Notes under the pieces: generated by a model
What the model saw: only the letters and a program-made list of their open reading frames with translations
What the model was told of the DNA's origin: nothing
The model's database searches: none
In this document: positions 1-6,074 of the stretch, one piece after another
Layout: every line of letters starts with the position of its first letter
How positions within the stretch are numbered: position 1 is the stretch's first letter
Position numbers and translations under genes: made by a program
NCBI GenBank assembly: GCA_964573145.1
Contig: CAZNIM010000028.1
Coordinates: 1 to 9,383, forward strand
Length of the DNA: 9,383 nt
Reading direction: 5' to 3'
DNA from: PWPS01 sp964573145
GTDB taxonomy: Bacteria; Patescibacteriota; Minisyncoccia; Minisyncoccales; PWPS01

Positions 1-237
<237 letters not shown>

Positions 238-271
238 TGGCTAGTATTTAGTGTTCATTATATTTTTAAAC

Positions 272-313
272 CTTGAACGGTTTACGATAAATCGTAATCG
301 GTAAGCATTCAAG
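272..313 (+). other. Hairpin in the 23S-5S spacer, possible rRNA processing element
   Basis: The spacer between 23S and 5S (about 238-329) holds no tRNA. It contains a nested inverted repeat: CTTGAA (272-277) pairs with TTCAAG (308-313), and inside it TTACGA (282-287) pairs with TCGTAA (292-297) around a TAAA loop. The pairings are read directly from the sequence. A role in separating 23S from 5S during maturation is inferred from position only. No T-tract follows, so it does not look like a terminator. Confidence 0.45.
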
Positions 314-315
314 TA

Positions 316-459
316 ACTTCGAAGCTTGTGTAAGGCGACTATGCCGGAAGTGCTCCACCTGTTCCCATTTCGAACACAGCAGTGAAATCTTCCAGGGCCG
401 ATGGTAATGGAGCTTTGTCTCCGTGAGAGTAGGTGGTCGCCTTACGGAGGCTTTGAAGT
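316..459 (+). other. Precursor stem enclosing 5S rRNA
   Basis: The flanks of 5S rRNA extend its terminal helix. Bases 316-339 pair with 436-459 (each pair sums to 775), giving 24 consecutive positions with one mismatch (G328/G447) and three G-U wobbles (329/446, 326/449, 321/454). Pairing fails at 315/460. Such double-stranded precursor stalks are known substrates for RNase III-like or RNase M5-like enzymes in other bacteria. Which enzyme acts here cannot be told from this window. Confidence 0.65.
330..445 (+). rRNA. rrf: 5S ribosomal RNA
   Basis: Complete 5S rRNA of about 116 nt, close to the usual 115-120 nt. The terminal helix I is clear: 330-339 pairs perfectly with 436-445. Between the strands are the conserved loop B/C segment CGAACACAGCAGTGAAA (about 371-387) and the 3' segment ending in GAGAGTAGGTGGTCGCC. 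It follows 23S in the usual bacterial order. The exact mature ends are uncertain because the helix continues beyond them on both sides. Confidence 0.95.
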
Positions 460-468
460 AACTCTATG

Positions 469-498
469 AAATCGTGCTTTCCCGCTTGCGATTTTTTT
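469..498 (+). terminator. Rho-independent terminator after the rRNA operon
   Basis: AAATCG (469-474) pairs with CGATTT (489-494), with two possible wobble pairs extending the stem inward, and a run of seven T residues occupies 492-498. It lies 24 bp after the 5S terminal helix and directly upstream of the mreC promoter. The stem is short and AT-rich, so termination may be incomplete. Confidence 0.6.
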
Positions 499-511
499 AT
501 TAGGAAAATTT

Positions 512-520
512 TGATATAAT
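512..520 (+). promoter_or_regulatory. Extended -10 promoter for mreC, leaderless
   Basis: A consensus TATAAT (515-520) is preceded by TG one base upstream (512-513), forming the extended -10 element TGnTATAAT used by the housekeeping sigma factor. No convincing -35 hexamer lies 16-18 bp upstream, where the terminator T-tract sits; extended -10 promoters can work without one. Normal spacing places transcription start at about 527-528, on the mreC ATG itself, so the transcript would carry no 5' leader. Confidence 0.65.
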
Positions 521-527
521 TCAACAA

Positions 528-1283
528 ATGAATATTACATCAAAGCCCCTGAGCAGGGTTAAGCTTTTTTTGCTCTTTTTGATAATAGTTATTCTTTTTT
601 TTAATTTCACCGGAGCGGGGGATTATTTTCGGAATGGATTTTTAAAGATATCTTCTCCACTGAGAGCCGCATTTTGGTCTCGGGGAATATCTCTTCACCC
701 GGATAAGATTGAAGGCAGTGATCGTGATATTTTACTTTCCGAAATTGTTCGTTTGAGAAGGAAAGAGGGTGAGGTTGATGAACTGAGAACGGCTCTCGAG
801 ATTGATCTCAGCAGTGACTTTAATCTTGTTGATGGGCGTGTTGTCGGGAGAGCTACGGAAGGGGATCAGTTAATTATTTCTCGAGGAAGAGAGGATGATA
901 TTTTTGAAGGGATGCCGGTTGTTACTTCATCCGGAGCTCTGGTTGGAGAGATAACCGAGGCCTTGCCCGATTTTTCACATATTAGATTAATAACTCATCC
1001 CGATTCGGAGTTTGAAGCCGAGGTCCAAGACAGAGAGAATTCTCTGGGAGTAATATCCGCTGACAATCAGCTCAGATTGGAGATGGTTGATCGAGAAGCT
1101 CAGATTGAAGAGGGAGACATGGTGGTTAGCTTTCCGGGAGGAGGAATTTATCCCGGCGGAATCTTTATCGGAGAAATAGAAGAGGTGATTCGGGATGACG
1201 TGGAAGCCTTTCAAAGCGCGACAATAAATCCCGGCTTTGGAATTTCCGACTTTAATATCTTATTTATAATAACCGACTTTTAA
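528..1283 (+). CDS. mreC: Rod shape-determining protein MreC
   Basis: MreC is a bitopic membrane protein of the elongasome. It links the cytoplasmic MreB filament to the extracytoplasmic peptidoglycan synthases PBP2 and RodA. The 251-aa product has a short cytoplasmic N-terminus, one membrane helix at about residues 12-28, a charged and probably coiled-coil stretch at about 65-95, then the beta-rich MreC domain with repeated Gly turns (GMPVVTSSGALVGEIT and GDMVVSFPGGGIYPGGI). Length is slightly below the usual 270-300 aa. The ATG at 528 is the only sensible start: no Shine-Dalgarno precedes it, and the promoter places the mRNA 5' end on or next to this codon. mreB is not in the window; mreD follows after 1 bp. 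Identification is firm from the domain pattern plus the mreD-PBP2 context. Confidence 0.93.
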   Translation: MNITSKPLSRVKLFLLFLIIVILFFNFTGAGDYFRNGFLKISSPLRAAFWSRGISLHPDKIEGSDRDILLSEIVRLRRKEGEVDELRTALEIDLSSDFNLVDGRVVGRATEGDQLIISRGREDDIFEGMPVVTSSGALVGEITEALPDFSHIRLITHPDSEFEAEVQDRENSLGVISADNQLRLEMVDREAQIEEGDMVVSFPGGGIYPGGIFIGEIEEVIRDDVEAFQSATINPGFGISDFNILFIITDF

Positions 1284-1284
1284 G

Positions 1285-1590
1285 GTGAAAAGGATTCTTC
1301 TTTTTATATATTTCACATTCGCCCTTTTTCTTTTTCAGTTCGGATTTTTATCGGCAATTTTTCCGACCGTTATGATTCCCAATCTCCTTTTTCTTTTTAC
1401 CGTTTTTTATGCTCTTTTTGAAGACCCGAATAAAGATAATGCATTTTATTTGGCCACGATCACCGGTCTTTTCTGTGATTTGAATTCAAATTTTTTCGGT
1501 TTTTATATTCTTTTATTTTTCGGATCGGTTTATATTTTAAAGTTGATATTGAAGAATTATGTTCAATTTTCTTTCCTCGGGAGAATTTAA
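1285..1590 (+). CDS. mreD: MreD-like membrane protein, unusually short
   Basis: MreD is an integral membrane component of the cell-elongation machinery. The 101-aa product is almost wholly hydrophobic, with about four membrane segments (roughly residues 4-22, 30-45, 50-66 and 69-88). It contains the MreD-like turn GLFCDLNSNFFGF, comparable to the conserved D...S...G region. Typical MreD proteins have about 160-170 aa and five or six helices, so the C-terminal third or more is missing. No hydrophobic continuation is seen in the other frames downstream, which argues against a simple frameshift. It starts at GTG 1 bp after mreC, suggesting translational coupling, and its last 32 bp overlap the PBP2 gene. 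The assignment rests on hydrophobicity, the conserved turn and gene order. Confidence 0.8.
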   Translation: MKRILLFIYFTFALFLFQFGFLSAIFPTVMIPNLLFLFTVFYALFEDPNKDNAFYLATITGLFCDLNSNFFGFYILLFFGSVYILKLILKNYVQFSFLGRI

Positions 1591-3481
1591 CGGAAAGGTT
1601 TCCGGGTCTGGAGGAGATGTCGAGCCTCAAGAAATATTTCTGGATAATATGTCCAGGAGAGAGGAGCTCAATCAGGGACTTTCGGAAAAAAAGTTTGAAG
1701 TTCCACTACCGAAGTATGTTTTGAGGACATTCGGTGCTTTAATCTTTTCAATAATTTTTATTCTCGGAGCTCGCAGTTTTCAGATGCAGGTAATAGAGGG
1801 TAAGGATTATCAGGAAATAGCGATGAGAAACAGGTCGATAATCGAACCGGCCGTGATTTTGAGAGGAGCTATTTACGACCGATCGGGAAAGCAACTGGTT
1901 TATAACGACGCCGCTTTTGACGTTCATCTTAATTCTCGTTTTTCCGAAGAAAAAGAGGTAATGGAACGATTATCTTCGATTTTAAATATTGAAAGAGAGA
2001 ATCTTGAAGAAAGAATAGAAGAGGTGCCCGAGGGAGGCGGCGTTTTGATTAGGAATATAGATCACGAAACGGCGATAATGTTAAAGATAAGAGAAGACAA
2101 CTTCCCCGGCATTTCGGTTGAAAGAGCGATTGAGAGAAAATATGAAAAAGGACCTTATCTGGCTCACATTTTAGGCTACACCGGTCAAGTGACCAGGGAA
2201 GATATGAATAAAAACCCCAATAGATATACGATTCACGATCATATTGGAAAAGCGGGAGTTGAAAAATATTACGAAGACAGCTTGGCCAGAGAGCGGGGAT
2301 CTTTTCAAATCGAAACCGATGCTCACGGTAATTTAATAAGCAGAAAAGAGATCGACCCGGTAGTTCCCGGTGACAATCTGAATCTATCAATAGATTTTGA
2401 ACTTCAAAAGAATATCGTTGAGATAACTCAAGAAGTTCTTGACGAAGTCGGATCCACCAAAGCCTCGGTAATTGCTCTGGAGCCCGACACGGGAAGAGTT
2501 TTGGCGATGGTCAGTCTTCCTTATTACGACAATAATGTTTTCAGCAGAACGGGAGATAAAGAGCTTTTAAACCAATTTTTAGTTGATCGGGACGGAGTTT
2601 TTTTAAACCGGGCGATTGAAGCCGAATATCCGACCGGATCGGTAATTAAACCGCTTTTAGCCGCCGCCGGACTCGAAGAAGGGATTATCACCCCCGAAAA
2701 AAGAATACATTCTCCCGGATACTTTGATATTCCCAACCCCTGGAATCCTTCCAACCCGACCAGAATGCTCGACTTTCAGGCTCACGGATGGACCGACATG
2801 AGAGAAGCGATCGCCGTTTCGAGTAATGTTTATTTCTACAGCTTGGGAGGTGGTGCCGACGGCCAGGAAGGGCTCGGAATTTCAAGAATTAAAAATTACC
2901 TGAATCTTTTCGGATGGGGGGATAGAACCGGAATTGATCTACCCAATGAAAAAAGAGGAGTTTTGCCCGATCCGGATTGGAAGGTTGAAAATATGGGAGC
3001 GAACTGGACTCCGGGAGACACTTATAACGCCTCAATCGGGCAAGGTTATCTGTCGGCTACTCCTTTGCAAGTCGCCGTTTCGTACGCCGCTTTGGTTAAC
3101 GGAGGACGGGTTATTCAACCACGTGTAGTCGATTCGGTAAGCAGAAATGGAGAGGAGGAGGTCTTTGAAACCAATGTTTTAAGAGAAGATTTTATCTCTC
3201 CGGAAAATTTAAAAGTAATTAAGGAAGGAATGAGAATGACGACCGAAATAGGAACGGCTCGAAGACTCGGTTGGTTGAATATTTCCAGCGGAGCTAAAAC
3301 GGGGACAGCTCAGATTTCCAAGCCGGGTCATTATCACAATTGGATCGCCGCTTTTGCCCCTTATGAAGATCCGGAGATCGTGCTGGTCGCCATGGTCGAA
3401 GAAGTTGAAGGAATCAGAGCCTCTTCCGGAACGATTGCTTTTGAGGTTTTCAATTGGTATTTTGAGCAACAAGATAATTAA
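1559..3481 (+). CDS. mrdA: Penicillin-binding protein 2 (class B, D,D-transpeptidase)
   Basis: Class B penicillin-binding proteins cross-link peptidoglycan stem peptides; the PBP2 type serves side-wall elongation with RodA and MreC. The 640-aa protein has a cytoplasmic tail of about 55 residues, one membrane helix (about 57-73), a PBP-dimerisation domain (starting near the ILRGAIYDRSGKQL motif, to about 270) and a transpeptidase domain. The catalytic set is complete: SVIK with nucleophile Ser361 and Lys364, SSN at 421-423, and KTG at 580-582. The ATG at 1559 overlaps mreD by 32 bp. A later ATG at 1649-1651 would also keep the membrane helix, but it would remove an acidic segment (EPQEIFLD) that I recall as common before the helix in related uncultured bacteria. 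The active site looks functional. Confidence 0.93.
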   Translation: MFNFLSSGEFNGKVSGSGGDVEPQEIFLDNMSRREELNQGLSEKKFEVPLPKYVLRTFGALIFSIIFILGARSFQMQVIEGKDYQEIAMRNRSIIEPAVILRGAIYDRSGKQLVYNDAAFDVHLNSRFSEEKEVMERLSSILNIERENLEERIEEVPEGGGVLIRNIDHETAIMLKIREDNFPGISVERAIERKYEKGPYLAHILGYTGQVTREDMNKNPNRYTIHDHIGKAGVEKYYEDSLARERGSFQIETDAHGNLISRKEIDPVVPGDNLNLSIDFELQKNIVEITQEVLDEVGSTKASVIALEPDTGRVLAMVSLPYYDNNVFSRTGDKELLNQFLVDRDGVFLNRAIEAEYPTGSVIKPLLAAAGLEEGIITPEKRIHSPGYFDIPNPWNPSNPTRMLDFQAHGWTDMREAIAVSSNVYFYSLGGGADGQEGLGISRIKNYLNLFGWGDRTGIDLPNEKRGVLPDPDWKVENMGANWTPGDTYNASIGQGYLSATPLQVAVSYAALVNGGRVIQPRVVDSVSRNGEEEVFETNVLREDFISPENLKVIKEGMRMTTEIGTARRLGWLNISSGAKTGTAQISKPGHYHNWIAAFAPYEDPEIVLVAMVEEVEGIRASSGTIAFEVFNWYFEQQDN

Positions 3482-3487
3482 AATAAT

Positions 3488-3952
3488 ATGAGTAAAGATA
3501 AAATAAAATTGACTAAAGAAGGTTATAAGAAACTGCAAGATGAACTGAACTATTTGGAAAAAGAAAAACGAAAAGAGGTGGCTGACAAGCTAAAGCACGC
3601 CGCTTCCTATGGTGATTTGAGTGAAAATGCGGCATATGAAGATGCCAAAGAAGAGCAATCCAGCGTTGAAACGCGAATCGTAAAATTAAAACAGACCCTA
3701 AAAAACGCCGAAGTGGTCAAGAGGGATAAGAACGCCTCCTGGGTTCAGATCGGCTCAAGAGTAACCGTCGAGGTTAACGGGAAAAAGAAAAAGTTTGAAA
3801 TAGTCGGCGGAACCGAATCGAACCCCTTCACCGGGAAGATATCTTGTCAGTCTCCGATAGGAAAAGCTTTACTTAAAAAACCGGAGGGAGCAAAGACAAA
3901 AGTGGAAACTCCGGCCGGAGAAAAAGTTTATAAAATAGTTAAAATCTCATAA
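3488..3952 (+). CDS. greA: Transcription elongation factor GreA
   Basis: GreA enters the RNA polymerase secondary channel and stimulates cleavage of backtracked RNA, rescuing stalled complexes. The 154-aa length is normal. Residues 1-75 form the antiparallel coiled-coil domain, whose tip carries the conserved YGDLSENAAYEDAKE segment with the acidic pair Asp43 and Glu46 that coordinates catalytic magnesium. The C-terminal half is the FKBP-like domain, with the family motif SPIGKALL. The ATG lies 6 bp after the PBP2 stop, with no Shine-Dalgarno or clear promoter, so it is probably co-transcribed with the mre genes. GreA next to lysS is an arrangement seen in many bacteria. Confidence 0.96.
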   Translation: MSKDKIKLTKEGYKKLQDELNYLEKEKRKEVADKLKHAASYGDLSENAAYEDAKEEQSSVETRIVKLKQTLKNAEVVKRDKNASWVQIGSRVTVEVNGKKKKFEIVGGTESNPFTGKISCQSPIGKALLKKPEGAKTKVETPAGEKVYKIVKIS

Positions 3953-3956
3953 AACC

Positions 3957-5441
3957 ATGGATAGATTAGACGAGCTTCGTAAAAATAGAATCGAAAAAAT
4001 AGACTCTCTGAAAAAATGGGGTATTAATAGCTATCCACAAAAAACGGGAAGAACTCATACGATCGAAGACGCTCTCGGTAAATTCACCATTCTGGAGAAA
4101 GAGAAAAAAGAGATCGTTTTGGTCGGAAGAATAAGAGCTTTGAGAGAGCACGGAAAGTTGACCTTTATAAACTTTGAAGACGGAACCGGAGAAATTCAAG
4201 GATTTTTCGCCGAAGACAGGCTGGGGGAGGAGTCGTATGAAATATTTTTAAACAGCTTCGATGTCGGTGACTTTATCGAGGTAAGAGGAACTTTATTCAA
4301 AACCAAAAGAGAGGAGATAACGATTAAAGCGGCCGATTACAAGATGCTTTCCAAGTCGATCAGACCGCTTCCGGAAAAATGGCACGGACTACAATCGGTG
4401 GAAGATCGTTACAGAAAAAGATATCTTGATTTAATATTCAACGAAGAAGTTAAAAACGCTTTTGAAAAAAGAACGGAGATAATCCGAGGGCTTCGTAGCT
4501 TTTTGGAAGCCAATGATTTTTTGGAAGTGGAAACTCCGATTTTACAACCGATTTACGGAGGAACGAGTGCAAGACCGTTTAAGACTCATCACAATACTCT
4601 TGACAGTGAGTTGTTTTTGAGAATCGCTCCGGAATTGTATTTAAAGAGACTTATAATCGGTGGATGGGAGAAAGTATTTGAATTTGCCAGATGCTTTAGA
4701 AATGAAGGAGTGGACAGAAGCCACAACCCCGAATTTACAATGCTCGAGTTTTATTGGGCTTATGCCGATTACAAGGATATGATGAAGTTTACCGAAGAGA
4801 TGATTACCTCAACCGTGAAAAAAGTTTTTGACTCCAATGAAATCGCTTACAAAGATAAAAAAATTACTTTTGGCCCTCCTTTTGAAAGGGTTGAATTTTT
4901 CGAAATAATAAGAAAGAAAACCGGTCTCAAGATTGATGAGATGAATGTCGAAGCGCTTAAAAAAGAAGCTGAAAAAAGAGGAATCAGCATTGAACCGGGA
5001 GCCGGGAAAGCTGAGATTTGTGACGAAATATTTAAAAAAGAGTGTCGCGAAGAGCTGATTCAGCCGACATTCGTCATTCACCACCCCAAAGGCTACCAGC
5101 CGCTGGCAAAAGAACTTGACGGGGATAGCTCCAAGTTGGCCACCTTCCAGCTCTATATCGCCGGATGGGAGCTTTTGAACGCCTTTTCCGAGCTGAACGA
5201 CCCGATTGAACAGAAAGAACGCTTTCTTGAACAAGAAGAGATGAGAAAAAAGGGTTTTGAAGAGGCTCAACCGATGGACAAAGATTTCTTGGAGGCTTTG
5301 GAGTACGGAATGCCTCCGACTGCCGGTTTCGGAATGGGAATTGACCGCTTTACGGCTATAATGACCAATTCGCACAGCTTACGTGAAATTCTTCTGTTCC
5401 CGGCGATGAAAAAGAAAGATGATGATAATCAAGAAAATTAA
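3957..5441 (+). CDS. lysS: Lysyl-tRNA synthetase, class II
   Basis: This enzyme charges tRNA-Lys with lysine using ATP, in the cytoplasm. The 494-aa product has an N-terminal OB-fold anticodon-binding domain (about 50-150, including VLVGRIRALREHGKLTFINF) and a class II catalytic core. Visible motifs are GGTSARPF followed by THHN, motif 2 around FEFARCFRNEG (241-251) with the ATP-binding Arg248, the NAFSELNDP lysine-pocket segment, and motif 3 GFGMGIDRF (457-465) with Arg464. The family more often reads GGANARPF or GGAAARPF, a minor variation. The ATG starts 4 bp after greA; no Shine-Dalgarno is present. No truncation or insertion is evident. Confidence 0.97.
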   Translation: MDRLDELRKNRIEKIDSLKKWGINSYPQKTGRTHTIEDALGKFTILEKEKKEIVLVGRIRALREHGKLTFINFEDGTGEIQGFFAEDRLGEESYEIFLNSFDVGDFIEVRGTLFKTKREEITIKAADYKMLSKSIRPLPEKWHGLQSVEDRYRKRYLDLIFNEEVKNAFEKRTEIIRGLRSFLEANDFLEVETPILQPIYGGTSARPFKTHHNTLDSELFLRIAPELYLKRLIIGGWEKVFEFARCFRNEGVDRSHNPEFTMLEFYWAYADYKDMMKFTEEMITSTVKKVFDSNEIAYKDKKITFGPPFERVEFFEIIRKKTGLKIDEMNVEALKKEAEKRGISIEPGAGKAEICDEIFKKECREELIQPTFVIHHPKGYQPLAKELDGDSSKLATFQLYIAGWELLNAFSELNDPIEQKERFLEQEEMRKKGFEEAQPMDKDFLEALEYGMPPTAGFGMGIDRFTAIMTNSHSLREILLFPAMKKKDDDNQEN

Positions 5442-5443
5442 TT

Positions 5444-6010
5444 ATGATTGATAGAAAAGAGGCTTTAAAACTGGTTAAAAAGTACGTTAAAACCGAGAAT
5501 TCGGTAAAGCACATGATCGCTACCGAGGCTATTATGCGCAAAATGGCTGACTACTTTGACGAGGACGAGGATTTATGGGGAGTAGCCGGTCTTCTTCACG
5601 ATATCGACATGGAAGAAGTCGACTACATGAATGAACCGAAAAAACACGGTCCGAAATCCATAGAAATCCTAAAAGAAGAAGGAGTGGAAGATGAAAGAAT
5701 TTTGGACGCCGTGCTGGCCCACAACCCCGACGCCGGAAAAGACGCAGACTCTTTAATGGAAAAAGTGATAAGAGCCGCTGATCCACTTACCGGACTTATT
5801 GTTGCTTCGGTCCTTATTTCACCCGAAAAAGATATAAACAAAATCGGCGCCGATTTCGTCATGCGCCGATTCGATGAAAACTCATTTGCTCGCGGAGCGG
5901 ACAGAGACGTCATAAAGACTTGTAAAAACTTTGATGTTGAACTTGATGAGTTTATAAAGCTGGGACTGGAAGCGATGCAATCGATAAGCGGCGAGCTCGG
6001 ATTGGAATAA
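5444..6010 (+). CDS. HD-domain protein, predicted metal-dependent phosphohydrolase
   Basis: HD-domain proteins hydrolyse phosphate esters, often of nucleotides, with one or two metal ions. In this 188-aa protein the metal-binding signature is complete: His23, the His52-Asp53 pair in LLHDID, further candidate ligands His68 and His93, and Asp113 in RAADPLTGLI. That last segment and the C-terminal part (about 120-188, rich in helices) resemble a family of small HDIG-type hydrolases common in bacteria with reduced genomes; I do not know its substrate. It starts 2 bp after the lysS stop and is the last gene before a terminator, so it belongs to the preceding operon. A role in nucleotide turnover is possible but unproven. 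Confidence 0.85.
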   Translation: MIDRKEALKLVKKYVKTENSVKHMIATEAIMRKMADYFDEDEDLWGVAGLLHDIDMEEVDYMNEPKKHGPKSIEILKEEGVEDERILDAVLAHNPDAGKDADSLMEKVIRAADPLTGLIVASVLISPEKDINKIGADFVMRRFDENSFARGADRDVIKTCKNFDVELDEFIKLGLEAMQSISGELGLE

Positions 6011-6029
6011 ATAATAAATTAGAACAATT

Positions 6030-6064
6030 AAAAGACCTCGCTTTCTTGAGCGAGTTCTTTTTTT
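6030..6064 (+). terminator. Intrinsic terminator between the converging HD gene and glucan phosphorylase
   Basis: CTCGCT (6037-6042) pairs with AGCGAG (6049-6054) around a TTCTTG loop. After one mismatched pair, AAAAGA (6030-6035) pairs with TCTTTT (6056-6061), and a seven-T run occupies 6058-6064. The stem and T-tract make a strong + strand terminator for the mreC-to-HD operon. Read on the - strand it ends in TCTTTT and could also serve the phosphorylase gene, more weakly. Confidence 0.8.
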
Positions 6065-6074
6065 AACTCTTAAA

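Noticed and set aside
238..329. tRNA gene in the 23S-5S spacer
   Set aside because: No cloverleaf, T-loop GTTCRA or acceptor stem is found; only small hairpins are present.
339..527. Minus-strand reading frame of 62 codons across 5S rRNA and the mreC promoter
   Set aside because: It lies antisense to the 5S rRNA gene, has no family resemblance, and its length is within chance.
1559..1590. Possible programmed frameshift fusing MreD to PBP2
   Set aside because: The frames overlap near a T-rich stretch, but PBP2 has its own ATG and the residues downstream of MreD are hydrophilic, so simple overlap explains it.
1649..1651. Alternative ATG start for PBP2
   Set aside because: It would give a protein with the membrane helix and no overlap with mreD, but it is also without a Shine-Dalgarno and would drop the EPQEIFLD segment; the earlier ATG is preferred, not proven.
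3473..3478. GATAAT before greA as a possible -10 element
   Set aside because: It is inside the end of the PBP2 gene, lacks a TG extension, and no -35 lies at proper spacing; co-transcription is simpler.
4809..5375. Long minus-strand reading frame (188 codons) inside lysS
   Set aside because: Rich in Phe, Leu and Ser as expected for the complement of a Lys/Glu-rich gene; lysS has all its motifs across the same region.
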